NCBI GenBank assembly: GCA_027306995.1
Contig: DAHUXS010000012.1
Coordinates: 62,001-126,000 of the forward strand
DNA from: Lysobacter sp.
GTDB taxonomy: Bacteria; Pseudomonadota; Gammaproteobacteria; Xanthomonadales; Xanthomonadaceae
Direction: 5' to 3'
Length of the DNA stretch: 64,000 nucleotides
Positions 7,003 through 15,513 of the stretch are shown piece after piece (position 1 is the stretch's first letter; every line of letters begins with the position of its first letter). A model generated the notes under the pieces. The model was not told the origin of the DNA and did no database searches. It worked only from the letters and a program-made list of their open reading frames with translations. Made by a program: the position numbers and the translations under genes.

Positions 7003-8626
7003 CAACGAAAAACGCACCCCTCTCTCGCTGAAACAACGCGAAGCCACCAGCGCCCCCAAGCTGGAAGAGCGCCTGCAGAAAGTGCTGGCGCAGGCCGGGC
7101 TGGGATCGCGGCGCGCGCTGGAACAGCGCATCGCCACGGGTGCAGTGAAGATCAACGGCGAACCCGCCACCGTCGGCATGAGCGTGAGCGGCGGCGACAA
7201 GATCGAACTCGACGGCAAGACCTTCGTCGCGACCGCGCTGACCGAACCGGCGCGCGTGCTGATGTACAACAAGCCGGAAGGCGAAGTCACCACCCGCGAA
7301 GACCCAGAAGGCCGCCCGACCATCTTCGACGCGCTGCCGACGCTGAAGGGCGCGCGCTGGATCGCGATCGGCCGCCTCGACATCAACACCACCGGCCTGT
7401 TGCTGCTCACCACCGACGGCGAACTGGCCAACGCGATGATGCATCCCTCGCACGAAGTCGAACGCGAATACGTCTGCCGCGTGCGTCCGCCGGAAGGCGA
7501 AGACGATGTGAACGAGAAGATCGTCGACCGACTGCGTCGCGGCGTCGCGCTGGAAGACGGCCCGGCCAAGTTCGACGATATCGAACGCGTCGGCGGTTCC
7601 GATTCGCACGACTGGTTCAAGGTGCTGCTGAAGGAAGGCCGCAATCGCGAAGTGCGCCGCCTGTGGGAGTCGCAGGGCTGCCAGGTGTCGCGCCTGAAGC
7701 GCATCCGCTACGGCAACGCCACCCTGCCCCAGCCGCTGCTGCGCGGCCAGTCGCAGGAACTCTCCGACGCGCAGGTGGAAGCGCTGCGCAAGTCGCTGGG
7801 CCTGGAAGACGGCCCGCCGTCGGCACTGACGCTGCAGCCGGTGATCGGCCAGCGCAAGGCCAGCAAGAAGTCGGCGATGCATTTCAACGAGCGCCGCTCG
7901 CAGGCTGGCTACGTCAACGGCCATGCCGCCGCCGACGAAGGTCGCGAACTGCGCCGCTTCGACCACGTCCGCGAGGACCGTCGCGGTCGCGGTGCGCCGC
8001 GCAAGTCGGGTGGACTCACCGTCACCGGCGATGCCGCCGCCAACCAGGCCAACAAGCGCTTCAAGATCAAGGGCCAGGAACGCCAACCGGGACAGCGCAT
8101 GCGTCCGGGCGAAGTGCGCGGCGGCGACAATCCCGCGGCGATGAAGACCTGGTACGTGCCGGATGGCGTCGAGACCGGACCAACTGGCCATCGCAATGCC
8201 GATGACCGCCGTCCGAAGAAACCGTTCGGCCAGCAGAAGCCGTTTGGCCAGAAGCCTTACGGACAGAAGTCGCGCGGACCCGGCGGCAGCCAGGGCCAGT
8301 CGCGCGGCTCCGGCGGACAGGGCGGCGGTTTCAATAGCAATAGCAGCAATAGCAATCCGTATGGCGCCTCGTCGGGCCAGGGCAAGCCGCGCCATCCCTA
8401 CGGGCATCCCGGCAATGCACCGAGTTTCCCGTCGGATCACGCAAACCCAAGCTTCGATCACGGCCACGGCAATGCCTACGACCGCCCACGCGGTCCGCGC
8501 CCCGGCGGCCCACGCCCCGGTGGTCCACGTCCGCAAGGCGCGCGTCCGGGTGGCAACAATCGCGGCCCGCGGCCCGGTGGTGGTGGACGTCCGGGTGGCG
8601 GCGGCCATCGCGGTCCCCGTGGGTGA
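6995..8626 (+). CDS. rluB: 23S rRNA pseudouridine synthase RluB with long low-complexity tail
   Basis: A 543-residue RsuA-family enzyme. An S4 RNA-binding domain (EERLQKVLAQAGLGSRRALEQRI) precedes the catalytic domain with GRLDINTTGLLLLTTDGELAN (catalytic D129) and RNREVRRLWESQGCQVSRLKRIRYG. E. coli RluB modifies U2605 of 23S rRNA and is 291 residues. Here a tail of about 270 residues follows: basic and Gly/Pro/Arg-rich, with PFGQ/PYGQ repeats, an Asn/Ser run near residues 445-455 and GGPRP repeats. Such tails are common on RluB of this family and probably bind RNA (inference). It overlaps scpB by 8 nt. Confidence 0.93.
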   Translation: MSNNEKRTPLSLKQREATSAPKLEERLQKVLAQAGLGSRRALEQRIATGAVKINGEPATVGMSVSGGDKIELDGKTFVATALTEPARVLMYNKPEGEVTTREDPEGRPTIFDALPTLKGARWIAIGRLDINTTGLLLLTTDGELANAMMHPSHEVEREYVCRVRPPEGEDDVNEKIVDRLRRGVALEDGPAKFDDIERVGGSDSHDWFKVLLKEGRNREVRRLWESQGCQVSRLKRIRYGNATLPQPLLRGQSQELSDAQVEALRKSLGLEDGPPSALTLQPVIGQRKASKKSAMHFNERRSQAGYVNGHAAADEGRELRRFDHVREDRRGRGAPRKSGGLTVTGDAAANQANKRFKIKGQERQPGQRMRPGEVRGGDNPAAMKTWYVPDGVETGPTGHRNADDRRPKKPFGQQKPFGQKPYGQKSRGPGGSQGQSRGSGGQGGGFNSNSSNSNPYGASSGQGKPRHPYGHPGNAPSFPSDHANPSFDHGHGNAYDRPRGPRPGGPRPGGPRPQGARPGGNNRGPRPGGGGRPGGGGHRGPRG

Positions 8627-8639
8627 GGAAGCGCCGCTC

Positions 8640-8655
8640 ACGCGGCATGCCGCGT
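8640..8655. repeat. 16-bp perfect palindrome after rluB
   Basis: ACGCGGCATGCCGCGT, 14 bp after the rluB stop, in the convergent rluB/methyltransferase region. It has no T-run, so it is not a convincing intrinsic terminator. A second imperfect GC-rich hairpin (about 8670-8697) precedes a short ATTTAAATT stretch and may end rluB transcription. Confidence 0.4.
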
Positions 8656-8720
8656 GGCGATTCCGAACGCCCCGAGCCCAGCGAGGGGCCGGGGGCTGAT
8701 TTAAATTGAACTATTGAACT

Positions 8721-8744
8721 GTCGCTGCTCAATCGGGCAGCGAC
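8721..8744 (-). terminator. Putative intrinsic terminator of the 8729-9544 gene
   Basis: GTCGCTGC and GCAGCGAC form an 8-bp stem with an 8-nt loop that contains the stop codon of the methyltransferase gene. On the minus strand it is followed by AGTTCAATAGTTCAATTTAAAT, which is T-containing but not a clean U-run. Confidence 0.5.
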
Positions 8745-9544
8745 AGCAGCATCCCGTCGTAGGACGACAGCGAATGATCCGGATGGAACGGGATCAGGCA
8801 GCCCTTGTCCGGATTGATCCAGTGATCGACGACGCGATAGCCGAGCGCGACCAGTTCGCCGATGAAGCGTTCGCGCACAACGATGTGGTACGGGCAGAAC
8901 GCGGTCGAGATGTTCTGTAGCGTCCAGTAATCGAAACGTTCGTGCATCGGCGTCAGGTTGACCAGCAGATGGCGCGGACGCGCGTCGGCTTCGATCAGCA
9001 TCTCCGCCAGTGACGGCTGCAGGTATTGCAGTGATCCCGATGCGAACAGCACGTCGTGCCCCCGGCAATCGCCGAAACGATCGGTGAAGCGCAGCGCGCT
9101 GACTCCACACTGCTCCGCCAGGGCTTCGCCGCGACGGCACACCGCGGGGACATCGCAGACCGTCCAGCGCAGGTCGGACGGCATCGGCATGTGGCGCGAG
9201 AACGCGTAATACAGCAGGCCGACGTGGCCGCCGAAATCGAAGACATGGCGTTCGTTCGCCGCCAGCAATCGCGACAGCCAGAACAAGGCCGGATAGTCGC
9301 TCGGCGACAGCATCTTGCGTCGCCAGTCGTACATCGCCGCCGGTTCGTCGTGGTCGTAGCCCTGCGGCTTGGTCGCCGGCGCCGACGCCAGCGCGGACGC
9401 GTAATCGCAATAGACGCCGCGGAACAGGTTGGCGTTTTCGGCGCGGGCGAAACGCTGCTCGTACAGCGCAGCCCCGGCCTGCCGCAAGCCCGGCAGTGTT
9501 TCCATCCCGCGAACCAGCTTGCGGGCAGCCATGGTCCCGTACAT
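8729..9544 (-). CDS. Putative methyltransferase, TIGR04325 family
   Basis: A 271-residue protein resembling the TIGR04325 (LIC12133) family of putative SAM-dependent methyltransferases. FRGVYCDYASALASAP and GYDHDEPAAMYDWRRKML at the N-terminus are family hallmarks. A Rossmann-like motif follows (VFDFGGHVGLLYYAF), then VCDVPAVCRRG, DVLFASGSLQYL and HLLVNLTPMHE. The substrate is unknown; relatives often sit in polysaccharide loci, which is not the case here. ATG 9544 has GGAG 7 nt upstream. It follows the omega-amidase gene by 41 nt on the same strand and may be the last gene of that operon. Confidence 0.8.
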   Translation of the reverse strand: MYGTMAARKLVRGMETLPGLRQAGAALYEQRFARAENANLFRGVYCDYASALASAPATKPQGYDHDEPAAMYDWRRKMLSPSDYPALFWLSRLLAANERHVFDFGGHVGLLYYAFSRHMPMPSDLRWTVCDVPAVCRRGEALAEQCGVSALRFTDRFGDCRGHDVLFASGSLQYLQPSLAEMLIEADARPRHLLVNLTPMHERFDYWTLQNISTAFCPYHIVVRERFIGELVALGYRVVDHWINPDKGCLIPFHPDHSLSSYDGMLLSLPD

Positions 9545-9585
9545 AGAGGAGCTCCTTCTCCTGGGAGCCCCGAGGATAGCCCAGT

Positions 9586-10383
9586 TCAGTCGATGCTGAA
9601 GCGATCCCCGTCACGCAACGCCGGGAATTTCGCCCGCCAGTCGGCGAGATCGGCGGCCAGCAGCGTGGTGGTCGTGGTCAGTTCGGCCGCCGCGCATTCG
9701 CTCAGCGGATGGCCGAGGAAATCGAGGACGGCGCTGTCGCCGGAATAATGCAGGCCGTTGCCATCGGTTCCGCAACGGTTGACGCCGGCGACGAAGCAGA
9801 CGTTCTCGATCGCGCGGGCGCGGAGCAGCGTCTTCCAGGCATAGGCGCGCGGCGACGGCCAGTTGGCGACATAGACCAGCAAGTCGTATTCCGGCGCGCC
9901 ATCCTTGTCGAGGCGATTGCGCGAGAACACCGGGAACCGCAGGTCGTAGCAGACCAGCGGGCAGATCTTCCAGTCGCGCCATTCCACGACCAGACGATCG
10001 TGACCGGCGGCATAGCGCTCGTGCTCTCCGGCATAGGTGAACAGGTGGCGCTTGTCGTAATGCTCGACGTTGCCGTCGGGGCGCGCGAACAACATGCGGT
10101 TGAACACGCCGTCGGCGGCACGCAGTTGCACGCTGCCGCAGATCGCCGCATCCAGCTTTGCCGCCTGTTCGCGCATCCAGGCCACGGTCGGGCCGTCCAT
10201 GGTTTCAGCATTGCCGATGGCGTCGTTGGAGAAGCCGCTGGTGAAGGTCTCCGGCAACACGATCAGGTCGGTGTTGCCGTGCATCGGCGCCATCAACCCC
10301 GCGTAATACGTGCGATTGCCGGCCGGATCGTGCCAGCGGGTATCGCCCTGGACCAGGGACACGCGCAGATCGCGCTTCGTCAT
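9586..10383 (-). CDS. Omega-amidase / nitrilase-family amidohydrolase (YafV-like)
   Basis: A 265-residue carbon-nitrogen hydrolase with the full catalytic triad: Glu in LPETFTSGF, Lys in YDKRHLFTYAGEHERY and Cys in CPLVCYDLRFP. The FTYAGEHERY and SGF contexts match the YafV/Nit2 branch, which hydrolyses alpha-ketoglutaramate (2-oxoglutaramate) to 2-oxoglutarate and ammonia. ATG 10383 is chosen for its GGAG at -7; an in-frame ATG lies 12 nt upstream. It lies 16 nt behind the MsrAB gene and downstream of a YbdL-like transaminase, the enzyme that would generate its substrate when using glutamine. Confidence 0.88.
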   Translation of the reverse strand: MTKRDLRVSLVQGDTRWHDPAGNRTYYAGLMAPMHGNTDLIVLPETFTSGFSNDAIGNAETMDGPTVAWMREQAAKLDAAICGSVQLRAADGVFNRMLFARPDGNVEHYDKRHLFTYAGEHERYAAGHDRLVVEWRDWKICPLVCYDLRFPVFSRNRLDKDGAPEYDLLVYVANWPSPRAYAWKTLLRARAIENVCFVAGVNRCGTDGNGLHYSGDSAVLDFLGHPLSECAAAELTTTTTLLAADLADWRAKFPALRDGDRFSID

Positions 10384-10399
10384 CGCCAACTCCATCCAA

Positions 10400-11734
10400 T
10401 CAACCCTTCACCGGATCGGGAACGAACTTCAGCACCTTGCCATTGATGCAATAGCGCTTGCCAGTCGGCGGCGGTCCGTCATCGAAGACATGGCCGAGGT
10501 GGATGCCGGAACTGGCGCTGCGCACTTCGGTGCGATGCATGCCGTGGCTGTCGTCTTCCTCGAACACCAGCGCACCCGGCTGCGGGTCGAAGAAGCTCGG
10601 CCAGCCGCAACCGCTGTCGAACTTGGCATCGCTGCGGAACAGCGCCACACCGCTGACTGGATCGACATAGGTGCCGGGACGATGTTCTTCGAGGTAGGGC
10701 CCAGTGCCGGGCATTTCGGTGCCGCGATCGAAGGCGATCTGTTGCTGCTCCGGCGTCAGCAGGTTGAAGCCCAACCATTGCCAGAACTTCTGCGATTCGC
10801 CGGTATAGCCGGTGTAGCGCGAAACTTCCTTGCCATCCTTGAACAGGACGATGGTCGGTGTCGCGAACAGGCGCTTCGCCAGCGTCCAGCCCTTGGGCGC
10901 CTGCTGCGATTTGGTCTGCACGTAAGGCACGTCGGACTTCCACGTCTTCAGCACTTCAGCGGAGAAGCGCGCGCAGAACGGGCAATCCTCGGCCTCGTAG
11001 ACCACCAACTGGCGTGCGCGGTTCAAGCTTGCGCCATCGAGCTGCGGATATTGGCTGCCGGTTGCGGCGAGTCCGTACTTCACGCCGGTGCCGCCATGCC
11101 CGCAATAGCCATCCGGGTTCTTGACTAGATAATCCTGATGGCTTTCCTCGGCGCGGTTGTAATTGCGCAGCGGCAGAATCTCGGTGGTGATGCGGCCGTA
11201 ACCCTCGCGCGTCAGATCCTGCTGGTAGATGTCGCGGGTCTGTTCGGCCAGGGTCTTCTGCCCAGGCGTCGTGTAATAGATCGCGCTGCGGTAGTTGCTG
11301 CCGATGTCGTTGCCCTGCCCGCCGACCTGGGTCGGATCATGGTTTTCCCAGAACGCCGCGAACAGCGTCGCCAGATCGAGCTTCTTGGGGTCGTAGCGCA
11401 CGCGGACGATTTCCGCGTGGTTCTTCGCGTGGCTGGTGCCGTTGCGGATGTCCTGCTCGGTGCGCAGCACGCCCTCGTAGTTCACCTTCGGCGTATCGCC
11501 GCCGGCATAGCCGACCTCGACTTCGGCGACGCCCGGCACGGCCGACAGGCGCTTTTCCGCGCCCCAGAAACAGCCCATGCCGAAATAGATGTCCTGCAGG
11601 TTCGCCGCCGTCACCGGCTTCGTGCCCGCGACTGGAAGCGCAGGGCCGGCTTGCACCGACCGCCAGCCGCATATCGCGAGCAACCCGGTCACGACCAGCG
11701 CGAACAAGAATGCGGTCACCTGTGCGAATTTCAT
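10400..11734 (-). CDS. msrAB: Membrane-anchored MsrA-thioredoxin-like-MsrB fusion
   Basis: A 444-residue methionine sulfoxide reductase. An N-terminal membrane anchor or signal (residues 7-23) is followed by MsrA with GMGCFWGAE (catalytic C55) and C211 in GYCGHGGTG. Next is a thioredoxin-like segment with CPFC (251-254) and ATPTIVLFKDG (cis-Pro region, 291-301). MsrB then has SGCGWPSFF (C376, recycling-Cys position) and RYCINGKVLKF (catalytic C429). Zinc-binding CxxC pairs are absent from the MsrB part. It should repair both methionine sulfoxide epimers in exported proteins. The domain order differs from Neisseria PilB, where the thioredoxin domain comes first. ATG 11734 has GGGAG at -7. It lies 22 nt after the transaminase gene. 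Confidence 0.93.
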   Translation of the reverse strand: MKFAQVTAFLFALVVTGLLAICGWRSVQAGPALPVAGTKPVTAANLQDIYFGMGCFWGAEKRLSAVPGVAEVEVGYAGGDTPKVNYEGVLRTEQDIRNGTSHAKNHAEIVRVRYDPKKLDLATLFAAFWENHDPTQVGGQGNDIGSNYRSAIYYTTPGQKTLAEQTRDIYQQDLTREGYGRITTEILPLRNYNRAEESHQDYLVKNPDGYCGHGGTGVKYGLAATGSQYPQLDGASLNRARQLVVYEAEDCPFCARFSAEVLKTWKSDVPYVQTKSQQAPKGWTLAKRLFATPTIVLFKDGKEVSRYTGYTGESQKFWQWLGFNLLTPEQQQIAFDRGTEMPGTGPYLEEHRPGTYVDPVSGVALFRSDAKFDSGCGWPSFFDPQPGALVFEEDDSHGMHRTEVRSASSGIHLGHVFDDGPPPTGKRYCINGKVLKFVPDPVKG

Positions 11735-11756
11735 GGCCAACTCCCGTGTTTCGTGG

Positions 11757-12905
11757 CTACAACTTGGACAGCCGTTCGATCGCTTGGTTCAACGTATTTT
11801 CGTTCTTGGCGAAGCACAAACGCAGCAAACGCTGCCCTGCGGACGGTTGGGCATAAAAAGGGGACAGTGGGATACCCGTGACGCCGTGCTCGATGGTCAG
11901 CCAGCGACTGAATTCGAGGTCGTCGAGGTCGCTGACGGCGGAATAGTCGACCAACTGGAAATAGCCGCCCGGCACCGGCAGCGGCTTGAGTTTCGTGCCT
12001 TCCAGCTGCGCCCGGAAGCGATCGCGCTTGGCCTGGTAGAACGCGCCCAGCTGGCGGTAATGATCGGGATCGGCGGCGATCATTTCGGCGAAGGCGAATT
12101 GCGCCGGAGCGAAGGTGCAGAAGGTGTTGTACTGGTGGACCTTGCGGAACTCCACGCTCAAGGCCGGCGACGCGATGCAATAGCCGACCTTCCAGCCGGT
12201 GCAGTGGTAGGTCTTGCCAAAGCTCGAAACGACGAACGTGCGCTCACGCAACTCTGGATACAGCAGCGCCGATTCGTGGCGCGCGCCGTCGAAGACGATG
12301 TGTTCGTACACCTCGTCCGACAGCAGGTAGATGTCGGTGCCGCGCAGCAGGTCGATGACGGCCTGCATGTCGGCGGCGCTGAACATCGCCCCCGAGGGAT
12401 TGTGCGGGCTGTTGATCATCAGCATCCGCGTCTTCGGCGTGATCGCCGCGCGCACCTTGTCCCAGTCGGGCGCGAACGTCGCCGGATCGAGCGCGACATG
12501 CACCGCGCGGGCACCGGCGAGATCGATCGCCGGTTCGTAGCAGTCATAGCAGGGATCGAGGACGATCACTTCCTCGCCGGCACGCACCACCGCGTGGATC
12601 GCATCGAAGATGGCTTCGCTGGCGCCGCTGGTCACGGTGATTTCGGCGTCGACGTCGGGACGCCAGCCGTAGCAATCCATGGTCTTGTCGGCGATCGCCT
12701 GTCTCAGCGCCGGAATGCCGGTCATCATCGCGTACTGGTTGTGGCCGGCACGCATCGCCCTGTCGAGTGCTTCCACCAAGCGGTCCGGAACCGGGAAATC
12801 GGGGAAGCCCTGGCCGAGATTGACTGCGCCGTGCTGGGCCGCCAGCTGCGACATGACGGTGAAGATGGTGGTGCCGACCTTCGGCAGTTTTGTAACCGGT
12901 TGCAT
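11757..12905 (-). CDS. PLP-dependent methionine aminotransferase (YbdL-like)
   Basis: A 382-residue class I/II aminotransferase. It begins MQPVTKLPKVGTTIFTVMSQLAAQHGAVNLGQGFPDF, the YbdL/kynurenine-aminotransferase signature. The PLP-lysine region is SSFGKTYHCTGWKVGY and the cofactor-phosphate region TSGASEAIFDAI. YbdL-type enzymes transaminate methionine or its keto acid, often with glutamine as amino donor. It heads an operon with msrAB and omega-amidase, consistent with methionine regeneration. ATG 12905 is the family start; a TTG 18 nt upstream is possible. It is divergent from the DUF3293 gene at 12964. Confidence 0.9.
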   Translation of the reverse strand: MQPVTKLPKVGTTIFTVMSQLAAQHGAVNLGQGFPDFPVPDRLVEALDRAMRAGHNQYAMMTGIPALRQAIADKTMDCYGWRPDVDAEITVTSGASEAIFDAIHAVVRAGEEVIVLDPCYDCYEPAIDLAGARAVHVALDPATFAPDWDKVRAAITPKTRMLMINSPHNPSGAMFSAADMQAVIDLLRGTDIYLLSDEVYEHIVFDGARHESALLYPELRERTFVVSSFGKTYHCTGWKVGYCIASPALSVEFRKVHQYNTFCTFAPAQFAFAEMIAADPDHYRQLGAFYQAKRDRFRAQLEGTKLKPLPVPGGYFQLVDYSAVSDLDDLEFSRWLTIEHGVTGIPLSPFYAQPSAGQRLLRLCFAKNENTLNQAIERLSKL

Positions 12906-12963
12906 TGCGGGGATTGCCCTCAAGGACGATGTACGAGTGTACGCAAGCTGCTAAGGTGAAAGC

Positions 12964-13431
12964 GTGACCGCATTGACGCGACCCACCACGGCAGATGGCC
13001 TCGCCGAAGCCTATCGGCTGGCAGCCTATTTCGTCGATCTCGAAGGCGAAGCCATCGAAATCGCGGTTGGTCACCTCGCTGCCCGGCTCGAAGTCCTGCT
13101 TGGACGCGCCGACAGCTTCGCCTACATCACCGCCTGCAACCCCGCCTCGGAATTGCAGCCCGACGCCTACAACCAGCGCGCCGACCGCGAATTGCGCGCC
13201 GCCATCGACCATCACGGCTACTTGCGCTGGCCGATGAATTCGTCCTCGCCCGATGGCCAGTGGTGGGAAGCCGGTTGGCTGGTCGGCAATGCGCCCCCTG
13301 CACTGCTGGACGAATGGGCGCGTCGCTTCCGCCAGCGCGGCATCCTGCTGTGGCGGCGCGGCGAGCCGGTGCGCCTGCGCATGTACGGCCCAGAGGAATT
13401 CCCGCATCCGCAGATCGACTGGATAGAATGA
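12964..13431 (+). CDS. DUF3293-like protein
   Basis: A 155-residue protein from a GTG start. FAYITACNPASELQPDAYNQRADRELRAAI, followed by WPMNSSSPDGQWWEAGWLVGN and a C-terminal region LLWRRGEPVRLRMYG, resembles DUF3293 proteins, which have no known function. No signal peptide or membrane span is seen. It is 36 nt upstream of ccmA on the same strand and could be co-transcribed with the cytochrome c maturation genes, but nothing ties it functionally to them. Confidence 0.7.
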   Translation: MTALTRPTTADGLAEAYRLAAYFVDLEGEAIEIAVGHLAARLEVLLGRADSFAYITACNPASELQPDAYNQRADRELRAAIDHHGYLRWPMNSSSPDGQWWEAGWLVGNAPPALLDEWARRFRQRGILLWRRGEPVRLRMYGPEEFPHPQIDWIE

Positions 13432-13467
13432 CCTCGGGCCGGCGGTCGGCCTGCCACCGCCTCCTTC

Positions 13468-14109
13468 GTGCCCACTCAATCGTCCGAACCCGCGTTGCTG
13501 TCCGTCCACGGACTGGGGTTTTCCCGCAACGACGAAGCGATCTTCTCCGACCTCGACTTCACCGTCGCGCGTGGCGAAGCATTACTCGTGCAGGGCGGCA
13601 ACGGCGTCGGCAAGACCACCCTGTTGCGCGTGCTGGCCGGGCTGTTGCCCGCCGACCGCGGCGAATTGCGGATGGATGGCGGCGATCTCGACCACGCCCG
13701 CCGTGCCGCCGCCTTCGCGTATCTCGGCCACCTGCCCGGACACAAGGGCGACCTGACCGCCGCGGAGAATCTCGAAGTGTCCTGCGGCCTGCTCGGGCAA
13801 CGTCGGGATCGCGGCATCGAAGCGGCGCTCGACCATGTCGGGCTCGCCGGTTACGACGACCAGTTGGCGCGACATCTTTCCGCCGGGCAGAAGAAGCGAC
13901 TGTCGCTGGCGCGCCTGTGGCTGTCGCCTGCCCCGCTGTGGCTGCTCGACGAGCCCTACGCCAATCTGGATCTCGATGGCATCGAACTGGTGAACCAGCT
14001 GATTCGCGCCCACCTCGACGATGGCGGCGCAGCGTTGGTGACCACGCATGGCGCCTATGCCGCGCCACCGGTGCGCACGCGCCAGTTGCTGATGGAGCGC
14101 GCGGCGTGA
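13468..14109 (+). CDS. ccmA: Heme exporter ATP-binding protein CcmA
   Basis: A 213-residue ABC ATPase. Walker A is GGNGVGKTT, the signature [16 protein letters not shown] and Walker [13 protein letters not shown], with the short size typical of CcmA. With CcmB it forms the ATPase that frees heme-loaded CcmE from CcmC in system I cytochrome c maturation. Start is GTG 13468. The ccmB start GTG overlaps its stop (GTGA), so translation is coupled. Confidence 0.95.
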   Translation: MPTQSSEPALLSVHGLGFSRNDEAIFSDLDFTVARGEALLVQGGNGVGKTTLLRVLAGLLPADRGELRMDGGDLDHARRAAAFAYLGHLPGHKGDLTAAENLEVSCGLLGQRRDRGIEAALDHVGLAGYDDQLARHLSAGQKKRLSLARLWLSPAPLWLLDEPYANLDLDGIELVNQLIRAHLDDGGAALVTTHGAYAAPPVRTRQLLMERAA

Positions 14110-14777
14110 TCGTTACGGCAATCCGCGCCATGCTACTGCGCGACCTGCGCCTGATCTGGCGCAAGCGCGGCGATGCCCTGCAACCGGTGCTGTTCGCGTT
14201 GCTGGTGGTGGTGCTGTTCGCGCTCGGCATCGACACCCATTCCGGAGCGATGGCGCAGGCCGCGCCCGCGGTGATCTGGCTGGCCGCATTGCTCTCCGGC
14301 TTGCTCGCGCTCGATGCATTGTTCCGCGGCGATGCCGAGGACGGATCGCTGGAGCAATGGCTGCTGTCGCCGCAACCATTGGCGATGCTGGTCGCGGTGC
14401 GCGTGTTCACCCACTGGGTGACGACCGCGCTGCCGATCATCGTCGTCAGCCCGTTGCTCGGCGAACTCCTGCATCTGCCGCATGCGCAGCTGCCGATGCT
14501 GGTGGGATCGCTGCTGTTGGGCACGCCGCTGCTCAGCCTGATCGGCGCGGTTGTTGCCGCGCTCACCATCGGCATCCGCCGCGCCGGTGCCCTGCTCGCC
14601 CTGCTCGCATTGCCGCTGTACGTACCGGTGCTGGTGTTCGGCGCCGGCAGCATGGTCGCCGCGGCGCAGGGACTCGACGCTTCCGGCGCATTGCTGATCC
14701 TCGCCGCGATGCTCGCGGTGTCGCTGGTCGTCGCACCGGTGGTCACCGCGATCGCGCTGCGCATCGGCTGGCGTTGA
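14106..14777 (+). CDS. ccmB: Heme exporter membrane protein CcmB
   Basis: A 223-residue polytopic membrane protein, starting [38 protein letters not shown] and ending [15 protein letters not shown]. About six hydrophobic spans and the [19 protein letters not shown] loop match CcmB. It pairs with CcmA as the ABC transporter of system I. GTG 14106 overlaps the ccmA stop. ccmC does not follow directly; an azurin-like lipoprotein gene intervenes. Confidence 0.94.
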   Translation: MIVTAIRAMLLRDLRLIWRKRGDALQPVLFALLVVVLFALGIDTHSGAMAQAAPAVIWLAALLSGLLALDALFRGDAEDGSLEQWLLSPQPLAMLVAVRVFTHWVTTALPIIVVSPLLGELLHLPHAQLPMLVGSLLLGTPLLSLIGAVVAALTIGIRRAGALLALLALPLYVPVLVFGAGSMVAAAQGLDASGALLILAAMLAVSLVVAPVVTAIALRIGWR

Positions 14778-14844
14778 TGCGGATTCACCAGCACCTGCGT
14801 CATACTTGCGCATCACGAAAATATCGACGGGGAATCGATCCATC

Positions 14845-15459
14845 ATGAAACGACAGACTTGGGTCATCGTCTGTTCTCTGGTGCTGGCTGCCTGCCAGCG
14901 GCAGGCGCCGCCTGCGCAATCCCAGGGCAATGGGTCCGCCAAGCCGTCGGTCGAAATTCCCAATACCCCGGAAGCGCCGCCGAAACCCGGCGCGGAAGCG
15001 ACGCCCGATGCCGTGCTCGCCGCCAAGGAAACCCCGGTCGAACAAGTCGCACCCGCGCAGCCCTTGCTGCCGCCCGGCGATTGCTCGTTCACCCTCCACG
15101 CCGGCGATACGCCATCCTGGGATGCCGCCAACATCGACGTCCCCAGCGCCTGCGAGAAATTCACCATCAAGCTCGAACACACCGGCCAGATGCCGCGCTG
15201 GATCATGGGCCACAACGTGGTGGTGTCCAAGGTCGGGGAAGTGAACGCGGTCGAACGCGCCGGCATCGGCGCCGGCCCCTACCGCAGCTACGTCGAACCC
15301 AGCGACAAGCGCGTGGTCGCGCGCAGCAAGCTGGCCGGCGGCGGTGAAACCGTCAGCGCCAGCTTCGACACCGCCAAACTGCGGGGTGGGCATTTCGCCT
15401 ATTTCTGCACTTTCCCGGGTCACCTGAAGGGCATGCAGGGCACGCTGACGCTGCACTGA
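14845..15459 (+). CDS. Azurin-like cupredoxin lipoprotein
   Basis: A 204-residue protein with a lipoprotein signal (SLVLAAC, lipid-attachment C17). A proline/alanine-rich linker of about 60 residues follows, then a cupredoxin domain. Copper ligands of azurin type are visible: His in IMGHNVVV, and Cys, His and Met in YFCTFPGHLKGMQG. Azurins are one-electron carriers of the periplasm; this one would be membrane-tethered. It starts 67 nt after ccmB and ends 54 nt before ccmC, all same strand, which is an unusual position. The internal ATG 14845 is preferred because it yields a proper lipobox. Confidence 0.92.
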   Translation: MKRQTWVIVCSLVLAACQRQAPPAQSQGNGSAKPSVEIPNTPEAPPKPGAEATPDAVLAAKETPVEQVAPAQPLLPPGDCSFTLHAGDTPSWDAANIDVPSACEKFTIKLEHTGQMPRWIMGHNVVVSKVGEVNAVERAGIGAGPYRSYVEPSDKRVVARSKLAGGGETVSASFDTAKLRGGHFAYFCTFPGHLKGMQGTLTLH

Positions 15460-15513
15460 GGACTGACTCCGATCAAGCAGCTCCAGGGGGGCGCTGGTAA
15501 ACTTTCAGGCTGC

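Noticed and set aside
8226-8340. Short tandem repeats in rluB as a mobile or CRISPR-like repeat
   Set aside because: They are in-frame codon repeats encoding PFGQ/GGQ-type low-complexity protein, without spacers.
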